Part shown: piece after piece, positions 44,841-56,462 of the stretch
How positions within the stretch are numbered: position 1 is the stretch's first letter
Layout: the number at the start of each line of letters is the position of its first letter
Source of the DNA: Aegilops tauschii subsp. strangulata
Lineage: Eukaryota; Streptophyta; Magnoliopsida; Poales; Poaceae
Reading direction: 5' to 3'
DNA: 64,000 nucleotides
Assembly (NCBI RefSeq): GCF_002575655.3
Contig: NC_053039.3
Span: 376,503,633-376,567,632 of the forward strand
Notes under the pieces: model-generated
The model's input: only the letters and a program-made list of their open reading frames with translations
Told to the model about the DNA's origin: nothing
Databases searched by the model: none
Position numbers and translations under genes: made by a program

Positions 44841-45635
44841 ATGCCCGGTCCCATTGTTCACAATGAGACCACAGCAACCAACCTTGGAGGTTTTGTGACC
44901 GTGCTCGCAAACCTCACCCGTCGTGCCTATGCATTAGAAGAACCCCCAGAATACGTTGTGTACCAAGGACTCATGAGCGGTGAGAGCCGTCAGTTCTGGG
45001 CCACTGTGCACATCTATGGTAGGGGCCTATCGCCAGAACGCCCCTACAGGTTCACTGGAAGGACAACTTCCTTTGAGCCACAAGCCATCCAACTGGCAGC
45101 TCGAGAAGCTATAGTTCAACTCCGGCACTTGTCGCCCAGAGTTAACTGTCGCTCGTTCTACTACTACCCCAGTCGTGACGGGTATGGTAGGCCGCCCCAG
45201 GTTGCCAACGGAGATCACGAGACGGATCCTGCACTATTGCATCTGGTGCGCTATGTAAGTGCACTAGAGGGACTGTTCGATCAAATCACCCTTGATCTGA
45301 TCGCAGCTCGTGGAGAATTGGTTCGCCGAGCCCCGGCGAGAGAAGAAGTGGAGCCCGACGCCGACAACCCAGTCGTGCTATTCGGACACCCGATCGAGCC
45401 CTTGAGGTCTGCCCTAGCCATCAACCAGAGTGCTTTGGTGTCCCCAGAAGCGCTTCGTCGCCTTTTGGGAACCCGTTCCAACGGGATTGTGGCCAGCAAC
45501 CCCCGCGATGGTCATCACCACTACCCCGACCCTGCAGCCCCTCAACCTCATCCGGCTAATCCCGACGGTGAAACCCGTGGAGAAGCTTCGACGTCCACTA
45601 GGCAAGCCCGCTTAGATATTAACGGAGTAGACTAA
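44841..45635 (+). CDS. Single intact ORF of the LARD element, 264 codons, unknown function
   Basis: I chose the ATG at 44841 (TCACGATGC) because the earlier in-frame ATG at 44733 lies upstream of the TATA-like site and adds residues coded by that site. The protein starts MPGPIVHNETT. Residues about 33-97 (PPEYVVYQ, FWATVHIYGRG, YRFTGRTTS, then QLAAREAIVQLRHL) have an alpha-beta-beta-beta-alpha-like pattern ending in an Ala-rich helix, reminiscent of a double-stranded-RNA-binding motif. A second helical part (about 127-162: LLHLVRYVSALEGLFDQI) could be a coiled coil. The C-terminus is Pro/Asp/Arg-rich and looks disordered. There is no zinc knuckle, protease motif or nuclease triad. It is the only uninterrupted internal ORF and is not a recognisable gag. 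Confidence 0.72.
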   Translation: MPGPIVHNETTATNLGGFVTVLANLTRRAYALEEPPEYVVYQGLMSGESRQFWATVHIYGRGLSPERPYRFTGRTTSFEPQAIQLAAREAIVQLRHLSPRVNCRSFYYYPSRDGYGRPPQVANGDHETDPALLHLVRYVSALEGLFDQITLDLIAARGELVRRAPAREEVEPDADNPVVLFGHPIEPLRSALAINQSALVSPEALRRLLGTRSNGIVASNPRDGHHHYPDPAAPQPHPANPDGETRGEASTSTRQARLDINGVD

Positions 45636-45935
45636 GTCACTCGAGTAGTAACGAGCCTTATTATTTCTACGCCTTGTAATTGTGTGATTCTGTATCACCA
45701 TTATTAAAGGATGTCTGCTTGTGCGCCCCAGTACCAGAGACGTTTTCTCAGGACCCTGTCCTTTTGCCGTTTTCATTTATAAACGTCATAGCTATGTTTA
45801 TTTGTGTTGCTGCTTATGTTTGTACCCAAAATATGTGCTATGAGCAAATTCTTGGTTTCAACTAATGGGAGTATTATTTTTAAAACAACCCTTAGCAAAT
45901 CTCGAGGACGAGATTTTTCTTAAGGGGGGTAGTGT
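45636..45935 (+). other. LARD 3' non-coding region with polypurine tract
   Basis: No gene. It ends CGAGGACGAGATTTTTC followed by AAGGGGGG (about 45923-45929) and TAGTGT before the 3' LTR. The G run is the likely plus-strand primer. Confidence 0.75.
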
Positions 45936-48900
45936 TGTAACACCCCAAAAATTTGACCTTGTTTTATTAATTAAAAATTTTGCCAGGAAATTAAATTTTT
46001 ATTTTTCTGGATTTCTCCTTTGATTTCAGAACACCTCTTCTCTTTAATATTGTGGGTTTTTACCTCAAGTGGAAACTTTCCAAAAGTATTATTGGACTTG
46101 TATGCCCTCTTCATAAAAACAATTCTTTATAAGTGGATTTATTTGCATAATTGTTTTTCATGAGCTTTATTCTTTTAAAAATGATCTTTCATAAATTTGG
46201 AGCCCCTTTTGCACTGCAACCTTTTGATGAATGAATTTAAAATTTTCACCAAAATTTGGGGATGTCATGTGAAGTTTCCACATAACTTTTATGCAAAAAT
46301 ATCCTTTGGTCATTGGAGATTTTGAGCTCTACATCAATTTTTCAAATCTGGTCCAGTAGGTATTTTTGCACTACAACCTGTTTAAAAATTCCTCTAAAAA
46401 TTCTTCCAAGTGTTTGGAGATGTCAGTAGATGCTCATAAGGCAACTTCATGCAAAAACCCAGTGATGTTCTATGAAAAATTTGAGTGTATTAACCTCTTT
46501 TTCATTCCGGTCCAGTTTGGTGATTTGTACTGCAACCCTATTTTATTGTGCTCTAGTGCCCATGACCTTTTTCCTGCTTGTAGCCCTCCCTACAATACCC
46601 TTAAGTCCAGGAGAGTGGACCCATTGGAGGATTTTAAGTGCATGCAATGAGACCTTTTTCTTTCTGTCCAAAACTGTGGTTTTGCAAAACTTGCACTAGC
46701 AAGTTTCTGGTTTTGCCCAAATGATCTTGCCATCATCACCTACATCCAGGGAGACCCTGATCTGGAGTTTTTGGCCACTCCAAGAGTTGCCTAGATGCAC
46801 TTAGCATTATGTCGAACACCTTGTGTTCATGGACAGTTTTGGGCATGTTTCCTAGTTTGCATTATGATCTTGTTCCACTGACCCAGCAACCTTGTCCACT
46901 AAGCTCCTAGCTATCCCTATCCTAGTCCTGTTAATTGCCAGCCTCACTCCAGCACTCTAGGCTGCCCTGGCATTTCGTCGAACACGTCCCGTGCGTGCTC
47001 TGGGCGCGCCCAGAGCGCACGTTTTTCACGCGCGCACACCGAGTCGCCGCGTCGCACTGCCGCCCTCGCCGCGTCCCGCCCCTGGCCCTTGCTCGCCTGC
47101 AGAGCCGCGCACTACACTCGCCCACTCACCAGTACCCTCCAAGCCTCCCTGGCGCCCTACAGCGCCGCCGGCAGGGCTCCCTTGGCGGCACGCCGACGTC
47201 GGCAGCAGGCTCTGCCGTGGACGGCGCCGCCCAAGCCACACCAGCGCGCCAGCTGCCCCTGTGAACAGCTCGAGCTTATCCTGGAGCCCGTCGGCACGCG
47301 CTCGTCGCCGCCACATCGCCCTGCGCCTAGAGAGCGACGGTCGCCGGCGTTCTTATCCACGGCCACCGCGGAGCCAGCCCCGTCGCGCTATAAAAGGAGG
47401 CCCCCCGAGCCCCTCCGAGCACGCAGACGACCCCAGGCCACCCCCATAGCTTCCCCTTACCAGCAATCGACGTCGGGAAGCTTTCTTCCCCGTCTCCGGC
47501 CAGTTCGGTCGCCGCCTCAATCCAGCGCAGTGCATCGCAACCGGACCCTCCCCCGCCCATCCAACGCCACCAACCATCTCCCCATAGTCTTGCGGACCTG
47601 CCTAGCGCCTCAGCCTCGACCAAGGACCACCATAGCCCGAAGCCCCCTTTGCTCCCGAACCACCGTCCGCCGCGGAGCTCGCCGCCGGTGACTTCCTCCG
47701 TCCCCACCTGCCTAGCGCCCACCGGGAGGACCGCCCTAGACTGGCGGATCCATCCCTTCCCTCGGGGCCCCGTGGGGAGCTGCCGTTCGTCGACGGCGAT
47801 CGCCGGAGTCCCGCCACCGTTCGGGCAGAGAGAGAGGAGGGAGGAAAGACCAGTCAAACCTGACCAGTGGGCCCCCTGGACCCACTGTCAGTGACCCGCA
47901 CGCCCGTCCACTCTGGTTAAGTGATAGCGCAAAGTCCCGAGTACGTCTCCTCTGCTTCGAAAGCGTAGTTTCCCCCGAAACGTTTTCTTTTCTGGTTTTA
48001 TTTAAAAAACAGAACTTTGACTAATCTTTGACTGGCTATATCTTTTAAAATAAAACTCCAAATGAGTTGATTCTTTTTCCTACCTCCCTAAAATTTCATC
48101 TAGTTTATTTTAATATTTATTTCAAAAAAATTGGGACAACTTTTTGTACTGTTTTTGAAATGTTTGTTATTTGAATATTTCTCAAAATAGGATTTTTGGA
48201 GAAAAGGCAACCTTCAAAAAGTGCACCCCCACATGCATACACTTGAAGGGAAGCATTCTGAACTCTGGCATAATATTTTTGTGAGGTGTTTTGATACGGT
48301 TACAACACCACCTTGATTTGGAGGATACGTTATTTTTATGTAACGATAAAGTTACACGCATGAGTGCATATTGGAGATGCTTTACTGTTAGAAATGGATA
48401 TACTGGTGATAGTGATCATCCTCGCGAGCTTTTCATGCATACCGGCAGGAAGCCGGGAAAGTCGTGGTCTTGGGTAGACACGAGCTTGTCCCTAGTTACT
48501 CGTCGAGACGAGTATGTCCGGTATGGCATGATGAGGTTTGATGAGCGGTGATTCTGTCTGTTAATGGAAATATATTGGTTATGCTAATCATTCGGAGAAT
48601 ACTTGGACCTCCTGAGTCGGCCGTAGGTCGAGTCTTGTTTAGTAGCTTCCCCTACTTGTTTTGTACTACCACTTGTCCCTGCCGCAGGTAGGGTACGGTT
48701 CAGTAAGTTGTCAACCCCTTACCAAAGCACACACCGTACAGAGAGGCAATGGTGGAAGATACCGGAGGCCTCCGGTAGGCAGGCCACCTGGTCCGGGGGC
48801 ATGGGTGTTTCCGGTTGGGACCGAGAGGGGGGCACCCCTTTGAGCGCGCGATATAAATTTGATCCCATGCTACGTCGAGGTTGTAGCCTCCCCACTTAGA

Positions 48901-50329
48901 GTTTTGCTTGACAGGTGTCGTGGGTGATTCCAGACACCGGTAAGTTAAGCTAGTGTGTGCAGGTCAGGCGTGCTTTCAATTAAAAGGCCGTAGGCGGGAT
49001 TAGTCCCGATGGACTGAGTAAATCCGTTATGCGTGGGTATAGAGTACACCCTCTGCAGAGGTTAAATCTTTTTCGGATAACCATGTTCATAGGTAAGGAC
49101 TACAGTCTGAGATGGGTATAGTGACGGTCTTCGGATGGAGAAACGGCTAAACTGGATCATAGTAACGGTATTCGGATGGAGAACGGCTAAACTAGATCAC
49201 AGTGACGGTCTTCGGATGGAGAAACGGATATACTAGAACTTTGATTATGACCTATGTCATATGAGGATTATGTTTATTATTATTATGGACTAACCATTTA
49301 CATTATTTGAATTATTAAGTATCCCTGGGACGGTTCTACCTCCTGGATACTCACTGTGATTATTATTTATAAGCCCTTTATGTGGCGTCGCTCAAACGCC
49401 CGACTGCGGCATGCTTGTTATTTATTTATCCTTTATAAGCCCTTTATGTGGCGTCGCTCAGACGCCCGACTGCGGCATGCTTATTATTTATTTATCCTTT
49501 ATAAGCCCTTTATGTGGCGTCGCTCAGACGCCCGACTGCGGCACGCTTGTTATTTATTTATCCTTTATAAGCCCTTTATGTGGCGTCGCTCAGACGCCCG
49601 ACTGCGGCATGCTTGTTATTTATTTATCCTTTATAAGCCCTTTATGTGGTGTCGCTCAGACGCCCGACTGCGGCATGTTTGTCGTTTATTTATTATTCAT
49701 AAGCTCTTTATGTGGTATCGCTCAGACGCCCGACTGAGGCATGATTTATCTTATTATCCTGTCGAGGCGTCGCTCCAGACACTCGATAGGTGCATTCTAT
49801 TTCTACTCCCGTATTGCATATTCACATTTTTCCTGCATGCGTGTATCATGAATTTTTGGTTATTTCATGACTGACGTTATGATCGTAGAATATTTCGGAG
49901 CATGATTACCCACTATTATATTATACCCGTGTTCATAATGTTTGCGAGTACATTCAAAGTACTCACTGGCTTGTCCCTGGCTATTGTCTTGGCCAGATTC
50001 CTTGCTTGGAGAGGAACGTTGTGATGACAGCCCCGGAACCTACGCTACGATGATAGCAGCCTCGCGAAGATAGGAGTTATCCTGGTCAGCTGTTCTTGTG
50101 GGAAATGGAGTCCCATGGACGCAGATGAACCACAAACCGCTTCCGCCATCAACCTCTAGAAACCTAATGATGTACTCATAGGCCACAATGGTCTTGTACT
50201 ACATATTTTGTACTTTGCTTGGAATTCTTGTATCAAGTTGGTGCCTCATCAGCTAACAGTAATCCTGGGGCTGGTGAGCACAAAGGCCATTTTCTGGGAA
50301 ATTAATATCCCGAAAATCCGGTCCTGACA
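45936..50329 (+). repeat. LARD 3' LTR (4394 bp)
   Basis: Collinear with the 5' LTR from TGTAACACCCC to GGTCCTGACA with scattered single-base differences and a few 1-2 bp indels. It is followed by the atcaa duplication. TATAAAAG is at 47389-47396. Confidence 0.92.
49366..49752 (+). repeat. 66-bp minisatellite in LARD 3' LTR, 6 copies
   Basis: Same array as at 43561, offset by 5805 bp, with the same copy number and a few different substitutions (for example AAACGCCCG in the first unit). Equal copy number in both LTRs means no expansion or loss since insertion. Confidence 0.93.
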
Positions 50330-50334
50330 ATCAA

Positions 50335-50475
50335 TCAAGCAGGAAGTAGGGTATTACCTCCATCGAGAGGGCCCGAACCTTGGTAAACATCGTGTCCCCC
50401 GCCTCCTGTTACCATCCGCCTTAGACGCACAGTTCGGGACCCCCTACCCGAGATCCGCTGGTTTTGACACCGACA
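50335..50475 (+). repeat. Gypsy-C 5' LTR, second segment
   Basis: Resumes with TCAAGCAGGAAGTAGGG directly after the TSD copy and ends TTTTGACACCGACA. A primer-site-like TTGGTGCTTTCATTG follows (50476-50490). The LTR without the insertion is about 470 bp. Confidence 0.7.
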
Positions 50476-50522
50476 TTGGTGCTTTCATTGAGAGTTCCAC
50501 TGTGTCGTCATCATAAGGCTGG

Positions 50523-52398
50523 ATGGCTCGTCTCGTTGTCAAGGACAACATCACCTCTGGGGGAGCCCTGGCTGTAGGCCAAACTCTCCGGCTAGGCGGT
50601 TTCTTCATGACCGCCCGTTCGGCCGCTGCGCCGACGATGACTTCTTGGGTCATTGAAAACAGCCTCCACGTCGGCTGGGAATTCGCCGAGCAGTTGGATC
50701 CAATGGAGCTCTCTTCCTTGAACGAGCTCTTGGATCGCATCGCCGCCTTGGGAGTCGCTACGGACTATGATCAGATCGGCCTTAAACCCGACCAAAGGGA
50801 GATTAACTCCCCGTCGGTCACCCATCAGATAGCGGTGGTGGAGGAGCAATGCAGCAATTCTTCCTCTATCTTGAGGACAAACTATGTCCGGATTCCCGAG
50901 CTCTCCGAGCCGGATACCCGTCTACGGGAGGACATGGCCCAAGCCTTGAACCTAGAATCAGGCAGCGGGCCAGACGTATTGGGCAACATCCCGGAGCCCG
51001 AACTGCCAAGCTCGGAAACTCCTCCGCCCCTGGGTCTCAGATCGTGTCAGGGTTTGGACCTAAATCCACCCACCCACCCAGATATAAATGATCTTTCCCA
51101 CATTAGACAAGAGCCCCAAGAGACAGTACACCACTATTGGGCCAGATTCCTCCTTGTAATGAGCAAGGTTAAGGACTGTCGCGAGGAAGACGCAATTTCA
51201 TTCTTTTGCAAAAATTGCACGGACAGGGGAATCCTCAACGCCATAAGTCGCCGTGATATAGCACACTTCACTGACTTGGCGGCCATAGTATGGAAGTACT
51301 GTGCGATGGAAAGTGCCTGGAAAACCCAAAAAAAAAATTTGGGATCCTCCGGCTCTCACAAAACCCCCCGTCCGAACTAAAAGGGTGTACTCTCGTAAGT
51401 CACCCGATCCAATTACAAAGAAACAAAAGCCCACTACAGGGCGTGGAACCGTATTGGAGGGATGGCTTAACGGGCCATGCAAAATTCACAGTACAGCGGA
51501 TACCATGACAACACACAGCCTTAGAGCATGTTGGGTACTCCGGCAGGTGGCCAAGAGCGGTGAGGATCTCCTCATCAACAATACCGCAGAGCACCATCCC
51601 GCGGAAAACAGCAATACAGTATTGACAGTCTTCGAGACCTTCGCCTCAAATAATAGGCGTAAGCGAGCACTCCGCAGCCTTGCCGAAGTCTGCCACGTGG
51701 CAGCAATAAATCCATGGAGTGATACGTCTTTCACCTTCAATGCCAGTGACGAACCTAAATTCCGAACAGCCCGAGCACCAGCCGCCTTGGTCCTTAGTCC
51801 AATTGTGGACGGCTGCCGGCTTACTAAAGTGCTCATGGATGGCGGCAGCGGATTAAACCTCATCTATGAGGAGACTCTTCGAAAAATGGAAATAGACAAA
51901 AGCCGCATTGAGCAAAGCAGCACGACCTTCAGAGGAATCATCCCTAGTCGGGAGGCACGATGCGCTGGGAAAATCACACTAGCTGTGGTATTCGGCACGA
52001 CGGAGAATTATAGGTCCGAAGAAATCACATTCCAAGTGGCCCCGTTCAATAGCAGATACCACGCCCTTCTAGGGCGGGAGGCATTCACGATCTTCCAAGC
52101 TATACCCCATTACGGGTACATGAAGCTCAAAATGCCCAGGCCCAATGGAATCATCACTCTAGCTAGTGATCCGGACATAGCACTCCACGCCAAAAATAAA
52201 ACAGCCGCACTAGCCCTCGAGGCGTTATCCGAAGCCCTCGCGGCCGAAGAATTAACTGCGCTACGCTCCAGAGTGGACAGGGACGACGTGATACTCGACA
52301 AAAGGTCCAAGTCCACCTCTTTTAAACCAGCGGATGAAATAGTCAAATTCCAAGTCCATCCAACGGACCCTACAAAAACAGCATCCATCGGGGTATAG
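50523..52398 (+). pseudogene. Gypsy-C gag and aspartic protease, frameshifted
   Basis: The ATG at 50523 opens 285 codons that include a gag-like segment (ETVHHYWARFLLVMSKVKDC) and stop at 51378. The frame shifts near 51340, around a run of 9 A at 51329-51338, and continues to 52398. This part contains the retropepsin motif VLMDGGSGLNLIY at about 51832 and then ALLGREAF. The gag is much shorter than that of Gypsy-B, and the central capsid region appears deleted. The A run is a likely slippage site. A TAG at 52396 separates it from RT in the same frame. Confidence 0.78.
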
Positions 52399-54712
52399 TT
52401 AAACCCCACAGTAGACGCCGCGCTACAGGAGTTCTTGCGCGCGAATTGGGACTTCTTTGCCTGGCATCCTTCAGACATGCCAGGAATCCCACGTAGGCTG
52501 GCCGAGCATAGCCTTAACATTCTAAAGGGATTCAAGCCGGTCAAGCAAACTCTTCGGCGCTTCTCTGAGCCTAAGCGACAAGCCATGGGAGAGGAGCTAG
52601 CCAAGTTACTGGAAGCCAGATTCATTCGAGAAATAAAACATCCGGACTGGCTAGCAAACCTGGTGATGGTACCAAAGAAAGACAAATCCTGGCGCCTAAG
52701 TGTCGACTTCAAGGACCTTAACAAGGCTTGCCCCAAGGATCCCTTCCCCCTCCCTCGCATCGATCAAATTATCGATGCTACCGCAGGACACGACTCATTG
52801 TGTTTCCTCGACGCATACTCCGGATACCATCAAATTAATATGGCGGAGTCCGATCAAGCCGCAACGGCATTTATCACTCCATACGGCCCCTTCTGTTTTA
52901 ACACCATGCCTTTCGTGCTCAAAAACGCCGGTGCAACCTATCAACGCATGATTCAGACATGCTTGGAGACACAGATCAGCAAAATAGTGGAGGCATACGT
53001 AGATGATGTGGTCATTAAAACCAGACACGTCGAATCCTTAATAGACGACTTGAGGCTCACGTTCGACAATCTCCGAACATACGACATTAAGTTCAATCCA
53101 AAAAAATGCGTCTTCGGTGTGCCCGCCAGAAAGCTCTTAGGCTTCATCGTCTCCAACAGAGGAATCGAAGCAAATCCGGCTAAAATCCGAGCTCTGTCAC
53201 AGTTGGCCATCCCAACTGACCTCAAGCAAATCCAGAAACTAACTGGATGCGTGGCTGCCTTAAGCCGCTTCATCTCCCGATTAGGAAAAAAGGCACTGCC
53301 TCTTTATCGCCTTCTTCGACACACCGAACACTTCGAGTGGACGGATGCGGCCACGGCCGGATTAGAGGAAATAAAAGCCGTTTTGGCCACAAACCCAATC
53401 TTGGCCGCGCCAAATGTCGGTGAACCAATGCTGTTATATAGCGGCAACATACCAAGTTGTAAGCGCAGTGCTCGTCGTCGAACGAGAGACGGATGGACAT
53501 AAGTTCCCACTTCAAAAGCCGGTATACTATGTATCCGCTGTCCTCACTCCATGCAAACCATGGTACCCACATTATCAAAAGATAGCATACACGGTCTTCA
53601 TGGCATCCCGGAAACTACGACACTACTTTCAAGAGTGTTCAATTACGGTGGCCTCTGAAGTACCACTCAACGACATAATAAACAACCACGAGGCCACGGG
53701 CCGGATTGCTAAATGGGCTATTGAGCTCCTCCCGTTCGACATAATATACAAACCACGGCGAGCCATTAAGTCACAAGTACTAGCTGATTTCGTCGCCGAA
53801 TGGACAGAAGCCGGACTCCCTAAAGAGTACAGTGCGTACTCCAATTGGATCATGCACTTTGACGGCTCTAAAATGCTGGCTGGTCTGGGGGCTGGTGTCG
53901 TCCTGACATCCCCCACCGGAGATATAGTCCAATACGTACTCCAAATACTATACACAGACTCCAACAATGCAGCAGAGTACGAGGCCCTGTTACATGGTCT
54001 CCGGATGGCAGTCTCCATGGGCATTCAATGCCTAGAGGTGCGTGGGGATTCGAACCTCGCAATATCTCAAATAAATGGAGACTTCGACGCCAAGGATCCA
54101 AAAATGGCGGCTTATCGCAACGCCGTCCTCAAAATGTCAGCTCGGTTCGAGGGGCTTGAATTCCATCATGTGGTCCGGGAAAACAATCAGGCGGCGGATA
54201 TCCTTGCCCGCATCGGTGCTAAGCGCGACCCTGTCCCACCTAATATCTTCTTGGAAAGGCTGTTTAAGCCATCTGTGGTATGGGAAGGAGAGACCAGAAA
54301 TAATAGTCCGGACCCGGGCACAACGCCAGATCCCGAACACCCTGACGTAATCGGAGGCTCTACCATCGAAATAACACCTTTGGCCCGCGTGATTATGGCC
54401 GTCATCGCCCCGTGGACAGAACCCTTCTTCGCTTACCTAACTAGGCAGGAACTACCTGAGGACCCAAACGACGCACGTTGCATTGTGCGGCGGTCTAAAG
54501 CCTACAAGGTCCACGAGGGAGAGCTTTATAAGAAAAGCGCTACCGGAGTCCTTCAAAGGTGCATCTCCAAAGAGGAAGGACGGCAACTTTTGGCAGAAAT
54601 TCATGCTGGACTTGGCGGCCACCACGCCGCAGCCCGGGCCCTTGTAAGCAAGGCCTTCCGTACAGGTTTTTACTGGCTGACGGCGCGAGCAGATGCACAG
54701 GATCTCGTTTAA
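52399..54712 (+). pseudogene. Gypsy-C reverse transcriptase and RNase H
   Basis: Reverse transcriptase (52435-53250) has FLDAYSGYHQINM and the catalytic box in AYVDDVVIKT. RNase H follows, but a frameshift near 53440 (PMLLYSGNIPS changes to AATYQVVSAVLVVE) moves it to another frame. It then runs through a second, archaeal-like RNase H (FDGSKMLAGLGAGVV, NNAAEYEALLHGL, RGDSNLAISQI) and the integrase zinc region (IHAGLGGHHAAARALV). A TAA at 54710 interrupts the zinc finger just before RCIGC. All RT catalytic residues are still present. Confidence 0.85.
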
Positions 54713-55645
54713 CGATGCATTGGTTGCCAGCTTTTTGCAAATCAAAGCCATATGCCGCCTACCGCCCTCCAAACAATCCCCATCACTTGGCCCTTTGCGG
54801 TCTGGGGGCTTGATATGGTCGGACCCCTCAAAGGGGGAAGCCATAAGAAAAAATACTTATTGGTCATGGTGGATAAATTAACCAAATGGATAGAAGCCAA
54901 ACCAGTTAAAACGTCCGAGTCCGGACCAGTGATAGACTTCATATCCGGGGTTGTACACCGTTATGGCGTCCCCCACAGCATCATCACTGATAACGGCTCG
55001 AACTTTACAGCCGACGAGGTAAAAATTTGGTGCAGCAACATGGGCATTAAGCTCGATTATGCTTCTGTCTATCACCCGCAAACTAACGGTCAAGTAGAGT
55101 GACCAAATGGTCTTATCATGAGCGGCATTAAACCCAGATTAGTGCGATCCTTGAAGGAATCAGATACGCACTGGGTAGAGGAGCTTGACTCCATACTATG
55201 GGGGCTGCGGACCACGCCGAATCGCACTACCGGATACACACCGTTTTTTATGGTGTACGGCACAGAGGCGGTACTGCCCTGCGACATAATTCATGACTCA
55301 CCTTGAGTGCGCATGTACGAAGAGAAAGAAGCCGAGCTTGATCGGCAGGACAGTTGGGACGCCCTGGAGGAGGAGCGTGACATGGCAAAAGCCCGTTCCG
55401 CATTTTATCAGCAACAGGCTCGAAGGTATCAAAGCAGAGAAGTACGGGCCAAAACTTATAACGCCGGCGAACTCGTTCTACGTCTACCGGAGAAGAAAAA
55501 GAACAAGCTCAAGCCCAAATGGGAAGGTCCCTTCGTTATTGACCAAGTTCTGACCGATGGAGCGTATCGTCTGCGGGATGTATCGGACAATCGACTCGAA
55601 CCAAACCCATGGAGCGCAGCCAGACTCCGAAGGTTCTACGCCTAG
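54713..55645 (+). pseudogene. Gypsy-C integrase
   Basis: Same frame as the preceding RNase H block. It contains WGLDMVGPLKGG, ITDNGSNF and TNGQVE, giving all three catalytic acidic residues. TGA codons at 55100 (right after the catalytic Glu) and 55304 interrupt it; both are one C-to-T step from CGA. The C-terminal part has the basic EKKKNKLKPKWEGPFVI motif and ends RRFYA. No chromodomain is visible, as expected for Tat elements. Confidence 0.85.
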
Positions 55646-56462
55646 TGGCGGACTCTATGTTCGTCTCCTTACCTCCGTCAATTTTTTTTATATCTGTTAT
55701 CTGTCATTTCTTTCTTTCTTCCCTTTTTCTTCAAGGCCTTAAAAGGCTAAAATGTGTCTTGACTACACAATCTTGACGCGCTAGCCGCGCTCATTATACC
55801 TGGGGGCTTCTTATACAGAAGCTTAATATAACCATTTTCCGGGATCTATGCCCCACACATGTGTTATTCTTCCACATGTACCTTTTTTCGCCATTATATG
55901 CATCGATATGACTTAAGTTTTGGCCAAGCTGGGTTGCCTGGCTCTTGTGTTTATGCCCTACGTTCCCGTTAATTCGGCTAGGGCATAAGGGGAGCACCTC
56001 TGCGATTGTTACTGCTGGGTCAGCCGGATGTGTACCTCAGACTGGGTGAAGCCGAAAGCTAGCGTTCTTAAGGGAATATTCGGTCGGTGAACAAAATATG
56101 ACCTTTATTTATTGTAATACATGCCCCCAGATGTTTATATCCTGCTTCTCTTTTCACAGTTCGGACATGCACATTAATGCATGCGTACCTAGGGAAAGGA
56201 ACCCTTAACGGAACTATTCTCCCTGGAAGATGTTTCTTACTATCCATGTAATATAACATAGCTAGTTGGGTACTTGTCTTTTCAAGAACTTATGACCCCT
56301 ACGCCTGGTTAACACGCGTACCCCGGTTTTTACATAACTGAGCGGGTATTCGGATACACTCCGGACTGTCGGGTCCAGAGGTCGAAGCGAAAAGGTCCGC
56401 CATGACAAATGATTTACAATCCGGCTAGGGACAATACATGTCACTTGAAGTACACAGTCACT
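55646..56462 (+). other. Gypsy-C spacer between integrase and antisense gene
   Basis: Non-coding. It includes a CTGGGGGCTTC word (55800-55810) like those in Gypsy-B and T-rich stretches after the pol stop. The short frames on both strands have no motif. Confidence 0.6.

Larger units (their letters stand above)
40128..50329 (+). mobile_element. Large-LTR non-autonomous retrotransposon (LARD-like) with one ORF
   Basis: Two 4.4-kb direct repeats (40128-44524 and 45936-50329) start TGTAACACCCC, end GGTCCTGACA and are flanked by the perfect duplication atcaa (40123-40127 and 50330-50334). The 1411-bp internal region has a PBS, a promoter-like site, one intact ORF and a G-rich polypurine tract. 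No gag zinc knuckle, protease, RT or integrase motif is present anywhere in it. LTR start, PBS and PPT context (CGAGGACGAGATTTTTC) resemble Del/Tekay-type Gypsy elements, so it is probably mobilised in trans by such a relative. The few LTR differences seen suggest it is younger than Gypsy-B. Confidence 0.9.
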
